From Sphingomonas natans (GTDB taxonomy: Bacteria > Pseudomonadota > Alphaproteobacteria > Sphingomonadales > Sphingomonadaceae), in NCBI RefSeq assembly GCF_030546695.1, contig NZ_JAUOTP010000001.1:62001-126000 (forward strand): 64,000 nt of DNA, given 5' to 3'. Both the position numbers and the translations under genes were made by a program. Below the pieces are notes generated by a model, which had not been told where the DNA came from, made no database searches, and saw only the letters and a program-made list of their open reading frames with translations. Shown here piece by piece: positions 16,380 through 24,222 of this stretch (position 1 is its first letter; the number at the start of each line of letters is the position of its first letter).

Positions 16380-17680
16380 TCTCAGATCTGCGGGCCGGCA
16401 TTGCCGAGAAAAGCGGGCGGCTGCGCTGGACGGTCGTCACCTGGGCGTTCGTGATCAGCGCGGTTTCCTACCTTGATCGCAACAATATCTCGATCGCGGG
16501 GTCGTCCATCAAGGAGGCCTTCGCGCTGAGCGATCGACAACTCGGCCTCGTCTTTTCCGCCTTCGCGCTCGGCTATGCGCTGAGCCAGCCCTTTGCCGGG
16601 CGGATCGCGGACCGGTTCGGCGCCTATCGCTGCGTCGCCGCGGCGATCGTGTGGTGGGGGGTCTTCACCGCGCTGACTGCGATGCTGCCGCCGGGCCTGC
16701 CGTTCGCGCTGACGCTGCTGATCGTCGTGCGGCTGCTGCTGGGCGTAGGCGAGGCGGTGATCTTCCCGGCGACCAACCGGCTCGTCAGCAGTTGGGTGCC
16801 GAAGTCCGAACGTGGCCTCGCCAATGGCTTCATCTTCGCCGGCGTGGGCATCGGCGGCGGTATCGCTCCGCCGCTCATCACCGCGATCGTCGTCAATTTC
16901 GGCTGGCAATGGGCCTTCTATGCGAGTGCGATCATCGGCGTCGTCGTCGGCATCGGCTGGCTGTTCGCGGTGCGCGATACGCCTCACGAGCATCCGGCGA
17001 TCTCGCCGCAGGAGCTGGCCTATATCGAGGCGCATGTGGCGCCACGGTCGAAGGGCGAGGGCGGCGCGGACTGGCGCACGGTCGTCAAGGACAAGCAGGT
17101 GCTGCTGCTAACGACGAGCTATTTCTGCTTCGGCTATGTCGCCTACATCTTCTTCTCCTGGTTCTTTATCTATCTGTCGAAGGTCCGCGGGCTGGATCTG
17201 AAATCGAGCGCGCTGCTCGCTACACTCCCTTTCCTGGCGATGACGATCTTCTCGACGCTCGGCGGATCGGTTTCCGACAGGATGGCTGCAAGGCACGGGG
17301 ACCGGATCGGGCGTTGCCGGATCGCGGCGGGCGCGATGATCCTGGCGAGCCTGTTCGTGATGGGCGCAACCGCCGTGTCGAGCGCGCAGCTCGCGAGCAT
17401 CGTCCTCGCCGGCGGGGCGGGCTCGCTCTACTTCGCGCAGAGTGCGTATTGGACGCTCAGTGCCAATATCGGCGGCAAATCGAGCGGCGTGCTGTCCGGC
17501 GTGATGAACATGGGCGCGCAACTGGGAGGGGTGGTTACCGCCTCGACGATGCCGATCGTGGCCGAGTCCTTCGGCTGGACGGCGTCGTTCCTCGTCGCGG
17601 GCGGGATCGCGATGGTGGGCGGGCTGCTGTGGCTGCTGATCGATCCGCAGCATGAACTGAGCGAAGCCGAGGCAGGCTGA
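16376..17680 (+). CDS. MFS transporter, anion:cation symporter type
   Basis: A 434-residue, 12-helix protein that starts at GTG 16376, four bases inside the IclR stop (GTGA), so translation is coupled. SYLDRNNISIAGSSIKEAF and RLLLGVGEAVIFPATNRLVSSWVPKSERGLANG are typical of the hexuronate/aldonate branch. Because its message appears to share the regulon 1 operator with the exported dehydrogenase, lactonase, dehydratase and aldolase genes, it may bring into the cytoplasm the acid they produce. Substrate is inferred only from context. The intergenic region after it (17681-17768) contains an imperfect inverted repeat CTCCTGC/GCAGGAA without a T-tract. Confidence 0.87.
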   Translation: MISDLRAGIAEKSGRLRWTVVTWAFVISAVSYLDRNNISIAGSSIKEAFALSDRQLGLVFSAFALGYALSQPFAGRIADRFGAYRCVAAAIVWWGVFTALTAMLPPGLPFALTLLIVVRLLLGVGEAVIFPATNRLVSSWVPKSERGLANGFIFAGVGIGGGIAPPLITAIVVNFGWQWAFYASAIIGVVVGIGWLFAVRDTPHEHPAISPQELAYIEAHVAPRSKGEGGADWRTVVKDKQVLLLTTSYFCFGYVAYIFFSWFFIYLSKVRGLDLKSSALLATLPFLAMTIFSTLGGSVSDRMAARHGDRIGRCRIAAGAMILASLFVMGATAVSSAQLASIVLAGGAGSLYFAQSAYWTLSANIGGKSSGVLSGVMNMGAQLGGVVTASTMPIVAESFGWTASFLVAGGIAMVGGLLWLLIDPQHELSEAEAG

Positions 17681-17768
17681 GCGAACCGGGCTCCTGCGCA
17701 AGGCAGGAACCCGCATTTCGTATTTGCGCGGGATCGTTCCTGCAACGCCGCCGTCTATCCGGCCGACT

Positions 17769-18296
17769 TCAAGGCTTGGCGGGTGCGTCCCCGCGCGGAA
17801 TATGCATCGAGATCAGGACGAGTTCGCCGTCCGGCGCAGGAAATTGGTGCGCCGTCTCGGCGGGCACGAAGAAGACGTCGCCGGGGGCGACCTTGATCGT
17901 CTGGCCGCCGGTGATGCTGGTGCCGGAGACGTTGCCGTTCTTGCCCGGCTTCGGATCGGCGATCTGGCCGCCCATCAGCAGCGTGCCTGTGCCGCGCACG
18001 ACGTAGAAAAGCTCGATGTCGGCATGCGTCGCCGCGGTCCAGCCGCCGCGGCGGATCTCGATGAAACTCGTATAGGTGCCGAACTGGTGAATCGGCTGGA
18101 CGATCACGGGCTGGCCCGGCTTCATCTCGCCTTCGGCATGCTTGATGATCGCCGCGATCTCGGCCGAGGTCGCGTAGCTCGCGAGCCCGGTCGGCTGGAT
18201 GGGCAGCGACAGCGTGTAAGGCTGCTGCGCCACAGCGGAGCCTGCCAGTGCCACCGCGCCAATAGCGGCGAGGACGCGCAGACGGTGACCGGTCAT
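17769..18296 (-). CDS. Exported cupin-domain protein
   Basis: A 175-residue protein with a signal peptide (MTGHRLRVLAAIGAVALAGSAVAQ), start at ATG 18296, eight bases after the upstream DapA-family stop. A single cupin barrel is visible: motif 1 around THADIELFYVVRGTGTLLMGG and motif 2 GDVFFVPAETAHQFPAPDG, which give two or three metal-binding His/Glu residues. Small cupins such as KdgF act on unsaturated uronates in pectin catabolism by opening the ring, and other cupins are sugar isomerases or epimerases. Either would suit a gene placed last in an exported dehydratase-aldolase unit, but similarity to KdgF is only at the level of fold. Function is therefore unassigned. Confidence 0.8.
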   Translation of the reverse strand: MTGHRLRVLAAIGAVALAGSAVAQQPYTLSLPIQPTGLASYATSAEIAAIIKHAEGEMKPGQPVIVQPIHQFGTYTSFIEIRRGGWTAATHADIELFYVVRGTGTLLMGGQIADPKPGKNGNVSGTSITGGQTIKVAPGDVFFVPAETAHQFPAPDGELVLISMHIPRGDAPAKP

Positions 18297-18304
18297 ATGC
18301 TTCC

Positions 18305-19300
18305 TCACGCGCGCAGATAGGGGCGGAGATAGGTGTCCATCACGCGCTTGATCTCCTCCACCGAACGCGCGGGCAGATAGCGCCCCGCCGACGAGCCCAT
18401 CGCCATCGGCCCCATGCGCAGCGTCGTGCCGGGCGTGAAGATGCCACGCGCGATCATCGCCTCGATCGAGCTTTGCGAGAACATCGTGTTGGCCGCCTGG
18501 ATCGCGCCGAAGATCTGGAAAGCCTTGGCCTTGTCGCCCGCCTGCCACGCTTCCCACGCCGCTTGGTAGACGTCCGTGAGCGTCATGAAGGGGCAGGCGC
18601 CGATGAAGCCGCGATCCATTTCGGTGACCAGGAAATTGGCGCCGCGCCCGGAGAAGTCCGCGACCTCGCCCTTGGTGCGCTTCAGCAATTCCTGGACGCG
18701 CTCCAGCGGCTCGCCGGATTCGTCCTTCACGTAGCGCATCGTCGGGATCGTCTCGTACATCCTGACGAGCAGATCGACGCTCATCTTGCCGACCGCCTGC
18801 ACGAACAAAGGCAGGTGGCTCATCTTGCCGACCTGCTGATAATAATCGAGCAGCGCCGCCTCGTCAGTGATCTTCTCGGGCGGAATGCAGATCACGGCCG
18901 CGGCGCCGATCTTGGCGGCATGCGTCGCGTAACGCTTTACCGCCGCCGTGTCGGGGCTCTGGATGCCGATCACCACCGCCGTCTCGCCGCCCTTGGCTGC
19001 GCCGACGAGCGCTTCCGCGCCCTGCAGCCGTTCGGCCTCGGTCAATACGGTCCAGCCGCTGGCGATCTGCGGCCAGGCTATGCCCGGCACGCGCGCGCGG
19101 CGCAGGAAGGTCACCTGGCCCGCGAGCTGGGCGAAATCGATCTTGTCGGCGGCGTCGACCGGCGTCGCGCCGATCGGGAAGAGGCCGCGGAAGCGCTTGT
19201 CCGCAGGCGCCGCCTGCAGCAGCGCGCCGGGCGCGGCGAAGGCCGCGGCGCCAAGCGCCAGCCCCTGCAGCAGCAGGCGCCGGGTGGGCATGTGGATCAC
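18305..19300 (-). CDS. Tat-exported dihydrodipicolinate-synthase (DapA) family aldolase
   Basis: A 331-residue protein of the class I aldolase DapA/NanA/KDG-aldolase family with an N-terminal twin-arginine signal (TRRLLLQGLALGAAAFAAPGALLQA). The catalytic Schiff-base Lys is in MRYVKDESG. Barrel strands RGLFPIGATPVDAADKIDF and GIAWPQIASGW are in family positions, although the canonical GTTGE motif is altered. The GTG start at 19300 overlaps the stop of the dehydratase (GTGA); ATG 19291 is the alternative. In non-phosphorylating pathways such aldolases split 2-keto-3-deoxy sugar acids to pyruvate and an aldehyde. Family members are normally cytoplasmic, so a Tat signal is remarkable and agrees with the Tat signal on the gene just upstream. 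Confidence 0.85.
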   Translation of the reverse strand: MIHMPTRRLLLQGLALGAAAFAAPGALLQAAPADKRFRGLFPIGATPVDAADKIDFAQLAGQVTFLRRARVPGIAWPQIASGWTVLTEAERLQGAEALVGAAKGGETAVVIGIQSPDTAAVKRYATHAAKIGAAAVICIPPEKITDEAALLDYYQQVGKMSHLPLFVQAVGKMSVDLLVRMYETIPTMRYVKDESGEPLERVQELLKRTKGEVADFSGRGANFLVTEMDRGFIGACPFMTLTDVYQAAWEAWQAGDKAKAFQIFGAIQAANTMFSQSSIEAMIARGIFTPGTTLRMGPMAMGSSAGRYLPARSVEEIKRVMDTYLRPYLRA

Positions 19301-20697
19301 CGCAGAATCTGCTTGGTCGCGCGATCGAAGGCGGCGCGGTCGATCGGCACGCCAAGACCCGGCGCGGTCGGCGCGTGGATATAGCCGTCCTTATCGGGGC
19401 GATACTTGATCGGCATGTAAGGGTGATCGACCAGTTCGGCCGGGTAGGGCACTTCGAACCACGAGGCGTTGGGTAGCGCCAGCTCGAGGTGAAAGTGCAC
19501 CGCCAGATCCATCGGGTTGCCCCAATTGTGCGGCGTGCATTCGAGGCCGAAGGCATCCGCAAGCAGGCCAACGCGCATCGATCCGCTGATGCCACCCGTA
19601 TTGTCCGCGATCAGGCGGACGACGTCGAGCGCGCCCTTGGCGATATATTCGGCGAAGTCCGCGATCGAATAGATGAACTCGCCGACGTGGATCGGTAGGT
19701 TCGCATAGCGGCAAAGCTCGATCAGGCCTTCCTGATCGTCGGTGCGCAGCGGATCCTCGAACCAGGCGAAGTCGAGATCATCAAGCGCGCGGGCGACCTT
19801 CATCGCCTCGTAGCGATTGTACATCATCACCGGATCGTGGGCGAGGATATACTCGTCGCCGACCGCCGCGCGGATCTGCTTCGCTTCCTCGATATGGCCG
19901 AGATAGGCGGGCACGTCCGCGCCCTTGCGATGCGCGCCGGTGCCGGGGTGGATCTTATAGGCGCGGAAGCCCTGGCTCTTGGCCTTCAATGCCTCGGGCG
20001 CATAATCCTCGATCGAGGGGTGATGCGTCGAGCTGGCATAAGCGATCAGCTTGGTCTTCTGCGCGCCGACGCCGCCATGCAGGATCTGGTAGATCGGGCG
20101 GTTCACCGCCTTGCCCATGATGTCCCACAGGCAGATGTCGGCGGCCGCGCGGTACCAGTTCGGCCAGGCGCCGCCGCCGCGCAGGACGAGACCGCTGCCC
20201 TGGAGGGCGGGCGTGACGAACGCGGATTCATCGCCGACGCCGCCGCGCTTCCCGAAGGTCTGCGCGCCCGTGTAGCGGCCATTCTCCTTGGGATCGCCCA
20301 TCTGCCCGTTGAAGCCGTAGGTGCTCTTCAGCCCGGACGTGGAGGCCAATGCTGGCAGCAGATCCACCACGCTCTTGCCGACGAGCGTCGCCTTCGCCCA
20401 ATCGACCCAGCCTTGCCCCGGCGTGCGATTGCGGTTGCCGAGCGTATAGAGGCCTTCGATCCCGCTGTTGGTGATGATCGAGACGATCTCGCCATTCTCA
20501 CCGTTCAGGCTTTTATAGCCGGCGATGTCGGTGACGTAGCAGCGCACCTCCTTGACCGTGAGATCGGGCAGGTCGCCTGCCTTGACGCCCACGGTCTGCG
20601 CGGCGGCCGCTCCGGGATTGGCCAGTGCCGCCATTCCGGCCGTGGCGAGCGCCGCCGACGAGCCCAGAATTTCGCGACGGGATGCCATGGCTTTCAT
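19297..20697 (-). CDS. Tat-exported enolase-superfamily sugar-acid dehydratase
   Basis: A 466-residue protein with a classic twin-arginine signal (SRREILGSSAALATAGMAAL) followed by the mandelate-racemase-type fold. Active-site elements are present: K-x-H in AYKIHPG, metal ligands in AHDPVMM, FEDPL and VGEFIYS, and a His in CTPHNWGNP. The enzyme therefore looks catalytically complete and should dehydrate a sugar acid to a 2-keto-3-deoxy acid. A start at ATG 20688 is also possible. It is the first gene after the 21-bp palindrome at 20775 and overlaps the DapA-family gene. Enolase-superfamily dehydratases are usually cytoplasmic, so export of this one with its aldolase partner is the key oddity of the region. 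Confidence 0.88.
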   Translation of the reverse strand: MKAMASRREILGSSAALATAGMAALANPGAAAAQTVGVKAGDLPDLTVKEVRCYVTDIAGYKSLNGENGEIVSIITNSGIEGLYTLGNRNRTPGQGWVDWAKATLVGKSVVDLLPALASTSGLKSTYGFNGQMGDPKENGRYTGAQTFGKRGGVGDESAFVTPALQGSGLVLRGGGAWPNWYRAAADICLWDIMGKAVNRPIYQILHGGVGAQKTKLIAYASSTHHPSIEDYAPEALKAKSQGFRAYKIHPGTGAHRKGADVPAYLGHIEEAKQIRAAVGDEYILAHDPVMMYNRYEAMKVARALDDLDFAWFEDPLRTDDQEGLIELCRYANLPIHVGEFIYSIADFAEYIAKGALDVVRLIADNTGGISGSMRVGLLADAFGLECTPHNWGNPMDLAVHFHLELALPNASWFEVPYPAELVDHPYMPIKYRPDKDGYIHAPTAPGLGVPIDRAAFDRATKQILR

Positions 20698-20774
20698 GCG
20701 ATCTCGGCCCTCTTCCAGTTATCTGTTTTTCCGTGATCAGACCTTGGCCGACGCTCAGGACCGGCGCAAAGTCG

Positions 20775-20795
20775 GTCTCTCACAGCGTGAGAGAC
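20775..20795. promoter_or_regulatory. Palindromic operator, regulon 1 site d (GTCTCTCAC-N3-GTGAGAGAC)
   Basis: The longest and most perfect of the four sites: nine paired bases on each side of AGC. It lies 78 bases in front of the dehydratase start (20697) and just after the aldose epimerase stop (20804), so the downstream genes probably have their own regulated promoter. Confidence 0.85.
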
Positions 20796-20803
20796 GGTCG
20801 CGC

Positions 20804-21949
20804 TCAGCGCCCCGCGGTCGACAGCTTGAAGATCAGGACGTGGCGATAGGGTTTGCCCGGATCGACGCGCGCCGAGACGAAGGCAGGCTTGTTGGGCGCG
20901 TCCGGGAATTTCTGCGGCTCCAGCGCGATGCCGTCGCCCATCCGGTAGAGATGGCCGCTTTTGCCGACATAGGTGCCGTCGAGGAAGTTGCCCGTGTAGA
21001 ACTGGACGCCCGGCTCGGTGGTCAGCACCTCCAGCACGCGGCCCGATTGCGGATCCTCCAGCCGCGCGGCGAGACCGGGTTCGGCGGTGAGGCCCTTGTC
21101 GAGCGCGAAATTGTGGTCGTAGCCCTGGCCGAAGCGCATCTGCTCGTCGCGCCCGTCGCGGATGCCATCGGCCACGACGCGCGGTTTGCGGAAGTCGAAG
21201 ACGGTGCCCGCGACCGGCCGCAGTTCGCCCGTCGGGATCAGCTTGGCGTCGACCGGCGTGTAGGCGGCGGCGGGGATCGTCAGGCGGTGCCCGGTCGCGC
21301 CGCCAGGCGAGCCTTCGCCGGCGAGATCGAAGATGGCGTGGCTGGTCATGTTGACGACGGTCGGCTTGTCGGTCGTGGCCGCATAAGCGATCGTCAGCGC
21401 ATTCTGCTCGTCGAGCGAATAGGTGACCGTCACGTCGAGCTTGCCGGGATAGCCGGCATCGCCATCGGGACTGGTCAGCGCGAGCACGAGCTTCGCGACC
21501 GGGCCGCTCGTGGCCGAGACGATGCGCCAAACCTTCTTGTCGAAGCCGTTGCCGCCGCCGTGCAGCGAGTTGGTCTTGTCGTTGAGCGGGAGCGAATAGC
21601 TCTTGCCGTCAAGTGTGAAGCGGCCGCCGGCAATGCGATTGGCGTAGCGGCCGACGGTGACTCCGAAGAAATTGGGCTTGCTCTCGTAGGTCGCCGCATC
21701 GTCATAGCCGAGCACGATGTCGGCGATCTTGCCGTCGCGGTCGGGCGACTTCAGCGCCTGCAGCGTCGCGCCATAAGAGAGGATGCGCGCGGAGACGCCC
21801 TTGCCGTTCGAGAGCGTGACGGCCTCGATCGCGGTGCCGTCCTTGAGCGTTCCGGCAGCCTCGCGATGCACTTCGGCGGCGGTGGCGGGGGCGGCCATCA
21901 GCAGCGCTGCGGCCAGGCATGTGGACGGACCACGGGCAATTCCTCGCAT
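20804..21949 (-). CDS. Exported aldose 1-epimerase (mutarotase)
   Basis: A 381-residue protein starting at ATG 21949 (GGAGAGG upstream), giving a signal peptide (MRGIARGPSTCLAAALLMAAPATAAEV). Galactose-mutarotase family motifs are present: RYANRIAGGRFTLDGKSY, NSLHGGGNGFDKKVW, NMTSHAIFDLAG with the catalytic His, GQGYDHNFALD and EPGVQFYTGN, which includes the catalytic Glu region. It interconverts the anomers of free aldoses. In the periplasm it would feed the beta-anomer to a PQQ dehydrogenase or to the diverging FucP-type sugar symporter at 22066. It lies upstream of the Tat-exported dehydratase on the same strand but is separated from it by the site d operator. Confidence 0.9.
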   Translation of the reverse strand: MRGIARGPSTCLAAALLMAAPATAAEVHREAAGTLKDGTAIEAVTLSNGKGVSARILSYGATLQALKSPDRDGKIADIVLGYDDAATYESKPNFFGVTVGRYANRIAGGRFTLDGKSYSLPLNDKTNSLHGGGNGFDKKVWRIVSATSGPVAKLVLALTSPDGDAGYPGKLDVTVTYSLDEQNALTIAYAATTDKPTVVNMTSHAIFDLAGEGSPGGATGHRLTIPAAAYTPVDAKLIPTGELRPVAGTVFDFRKPRVVADGIRDGRDEQMRFGQGYDHNFALDKGLTAEPGLAARLEDPQSGRVLEVLTTEPGVQFYTGNFLDGTYVGKSGHLYRMGDGIALEPQKFPDAPNKPAFVSARVDPGKPYRHVLIFKLSTAGR

Positions 21950-21995
21950 AACCTCTCCAGGGCGGATGGCGTTGACGCATCCGTCGCCGCTTTCT

Positions 21996-22008
21996 AGTCC
22001 GACAAAAT
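21996..22008. promoter_or_regulatory. Candidate GntR half-site AGTCCGACAAAAT
   Basis: It lies between the divergent mutarotase and FucP-type transporter genes. The core GTCCGACAA recurs at 30213 in the divergent promoter of the arabinose lactonase and dehydratase, and with one change at 24179. It may be a binding site for the GntR protein encoded at 23378. Confidence 0.4.
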
Positions 22009-22065
22009 AGCGAAGGACAAGCGTGCGCGCCAAGGCGGGCGACGAATCAAGCGAGGAGTGGATCG

Positions 22066-23373
22066 ATGCCCGCACCAGTGAATGCCGCCGCGGTGAGCCG
22101 CGCGGATCCCTCCGGCCCGAAGGTCAGCACGCGCGCCTCGCTGAGCCTGCTCGCGAGCCTCTTCTTCATGTGGGGTTTCATCACGGTCATCAACAACACG
22201 CTGCTGCCGCATCTGCGCAGCGTGTTCGATCTCAGCTACACGCAGACGACGCTGATCGAGAGCGTATGGTTCATCGCGTACTTCTTCGCATCGATCCCGT
22301 CGGCCAAGCTGATCGAGCGGATCGGTTACCAGAAGTCGTTGGTGACCGGGCTCGGCATCATGGCGCTCGGCGCGCTTGGCATGGTCCTCGCAGCATCGAT
22401 CCCGTCCTACGGGGTGACTTTGGTGATGCTGTTCGTGATCGCGAGCGGGATCACTTTGCTGCAGGTCGCGGCCAACCCCTATGTCGCGGTGATCGGATCG
22501 CCCGAGACCGCCTCGTCGCGGCTCAATCTGGTGCAGGCGATGAACTCGGCGGGGACGATGCTGGCGCCCGCATTCGGCGCCTATCTGATCCTCGGCCGCT
22601 CGGTCAGCGGCACCGCTACGGCAGACCGCGTGCTGACGCCCGCCGAGCGGCTCGCCGACGCGCATTCGGTGGTGCTGCCCTATCTGCTCGTGGCCATCGT
22701 GCTGCTCGTCCTGGCGGCGGTGATCGCACGCTTCCCGCTGCCCGCGATCGGCCAGAATGCGACCAGCCGCGTCGACAAGGAGGCGCGCAAGAGCCTATCG
22801 CTGTGGGAGCATCGCGCGCTCGTGCTCGGCATCCCGACGATGGTCGCCTATCTGCTCGCCGAGATCGGCGTGGCCAACCTGTTCGTCAATTTCGTCAGCC
22901 AGCCGCACATCGCCAATCTCACGCACGAGAAGGCCGGTCAGTATCTCACGCTGCTGTGGGGCGGGATGATGGTCGGCCGGTTCGTCGGCTCGGCGATCAT
23001 GCAGAAGTTCCGGGCGGAGGATGTGCTGGCGGTGTTCGCCGCGGGTGCGCTGATCGTGATGCTGACGGTGCTGTTCACGAGCGGGCATGTCGCGATGTGG
23101 GCGCTGATCCTCGTCGGGCTGTTCCATTCGATCATGTTCCCGACGATCTTCACTCTCGCGATCCGCGGGCTTGGGCCGCTGACCGAAGAGGGGTCGGGCT
23201 TGATGATCATGGCGATTGCGGGCGGCGCGCTCGTGTTCGTGCAAGGGCTTCTCGCCGACCGCTTCGGCCTGCAGGCATCGTTCGCGCTGACGGCGGTATG
23301 CGAGGTCGTGACGCTGGCTTATGCGCTGTGGGGCGCGAAGCCCTCGGCCATCCAGGCCGATCGGGCCGTCTGA
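22066..23373 (+). CDS. FucP-family sugar:proton symporter (L-arabinose candidate)
   Basis: A 435-residue, 12-helix transporter of the fucose-galactose-glucose symporter family, recognised by SLLASLFFMWGFITVINNTLLPHLRSVFDLSYTQ, by LQVAANPYVAVIGSPETASSRLNLVQAMNSAGTMLAP and by AIRGLGPLTEEGSGLMIMAIAGGA. It lies in the inner membrane. It stands beside the GntR gene and the oxidative arabinose genes, so L-arabinose is the likely cargo; galactose or fucose cannot be excluded. It converges on the GntR gene with four bases between the stops. Confidence 0.87.
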   Translation: MPAPVNAAAVSRADPSGPKVSTRASLSLLASLFFMWGFITVINNTLLPHLRSVFDLSYTQTTLIESVWFIAYFFASIPSAKLIERIGYQKSLVTGLGIMALGALGMVLAASIPSYGVTLVMLFVIASGITLLQVAANPYVAVIGSPETASSRLNLVQAMNSAGTMLAPAFGAYLILGRSVSGTATADRVLTPAERLADAHSVVLPYLLVAIVLLVLAAVIARFPLPAIGQNATSRVDKEARKSLSLWEHRALVLGIPTMVAYLLAEIGVANLFVNFVSQPHIANLTHEKAGQYLTLLWGGMMVGRFVGSAIMQKFRAEDVLAVFAAGALIVMLTVLFTSGHVAMWALILVGLFHSIMFPTIFTLAIRGLGPLTEEGSGLMIMAIAGGALVFVQGLLADRFGLQASFALTAVCEVVTLAYALWGAKPSAIQADRAV

Positions 23374-23377
23374 CGCC

Positions 23378-24148
23378 TCAGGCCATCGCGCTGCGCGTAT
23401 CCTCAAGCGCCAGCGCGACGAGGGCGCGCATCGCCTCCGCCGCAGCCTCGGGCTCGCCGGCGGCAATGGCGTCGTAGACGCGGACATGATCGGGAATCGC
23501 GTTGCGCGGCAGCGGCTCGCCGCGCTGCTTGAATATCGTCGTCCAGCTCACCGCCGCACCGATGCTCGCGCTCAACGCGACGAGCGCGTCGTTACGCGTG
23601 GCCTGCAGGATCGCGTCGTGAAAGTCGCGATCCGCGGCACGGCCGGCTTCGGTGGCGAGGCTGTGCTGGCGCATCCCCGTCAGCGCATCGCGCAGCGCCT
23701 TCAGGTCCGTCCGATCGCGGCGCTCGGCCGCGAGGCGCGCGGCGGCGGGCTCGATGATAGAACGCAGCTCGAACAGGTTGCGTACGAAATCCATGTGCGG
23801 CCGGCCGGAAAAGGCCCAGGCCAGCACCTCGGGATCGAGCAGGTTCCAGCGGTTGCGGGGCAGCACGCGCGTACCCGCCTTCGGCTTGCTTTCGACGAGC
23901 CCCTTGGCGACCAACACCTGAATCGCCTCGCGATAGGCGGTGCGCGACACGTCGAGGCTTTCGGAAAAGGCGACCTCGCCCTCCAGCCGCTCGCCCGGCG
24001 CATATTCGCCGCCGAGGATCGCCCGGCCAAGCTTGTTGGCGATCGCGCCGTGCAGCCGGCGGCCGGTCCCGCGCCGGACACGCCCGATCGCGACCGGGCC
24101 GGTACCGCCATCCGCTTCCTTCTCGATATCGTCGGCGCTGGGCTCCAT
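23378..24148 (-). CDS. GntR-family (FadR/FCD) regulator of the arabinose cluster
   Basis: A 256-residue regulator with an N-terminal winged helix (about residues 25-95, FSESLDVSRTAYREAIQVLVAKGLVESKPKAGTRVLP) and a C-terminal all-helical FCD domain (LFELRSIIEPAAARLAAERR, DRDFHDAILQAT) carrying metal-binding Asp/His positions. It lies between the sugar symporter and the divergent 2-oxoglutarate semialdehyde dehydrogenase, so it probably represses the arabinose genes and responds to a pathway acid. GTCCGACAA-like sites in three nearby promoters are candidate operators. Confidence 0.88.
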   Translation of the reverse strand: MEPSADDIEKEADGGTGPVAIGRVRRGTGRRLHGAIANKLGRAILGGEYAPGERLEGEVAFSESLDVSRTAYREAIQVLVAKGLVESKPKAGTRVLPRNRWNLLDPEVLAWAFSGRPHMDFVRNLFELRSIIEPAAARLAAERRDRTDLKALRDALTGMRQHSLATEAGRAADRDFHDAILQATRNDALVALSASIGAAVSWTTIFKQRGEPLPRNAIPDHVRVYDAIAAGEPEAAAEAMRALVALALEDTRSAMA

Positions 24149-24178
24149 CAGATGAGCATCAGTGCATCAGTCGGGGGC

Positions 24179-24190
24179 GTCCGGCAATTG
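24179..24190. promoter_or_regulatory. Weak GntR-site candidate GTCCGGCAATTG
   Basis: It lies in the divergent promoter between the GntR gene and the aldehyde dehydrogenase. It matches the GTCCGACAATTA element at 30214 with two differences. Support is weak on its own and comes from its position. Confidence 0.25.
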
Positions 24191-24222
24191 CCACCCGTCG
24201 CGCTCTCGAATATGTCTGAGTA

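Noticed and set aside
17681-17768. Hairpin CTCCTGC/GCAGGAA between the convergent MFS and cupin genes as a terminator
   Set aside because: The stem is short and imperfect and no T-tract follows on either strand; it may still slow transcription but is not supported as a terminator.
18305-19300. That the DapA-family protein is the housekeeping dihydrodipicolinate synthase
   Set aside because: It has a Tat signal, an altered GTTGE region and is coupled to a sugar-acid dehydratase, none of which suits lysine biosynthesis.
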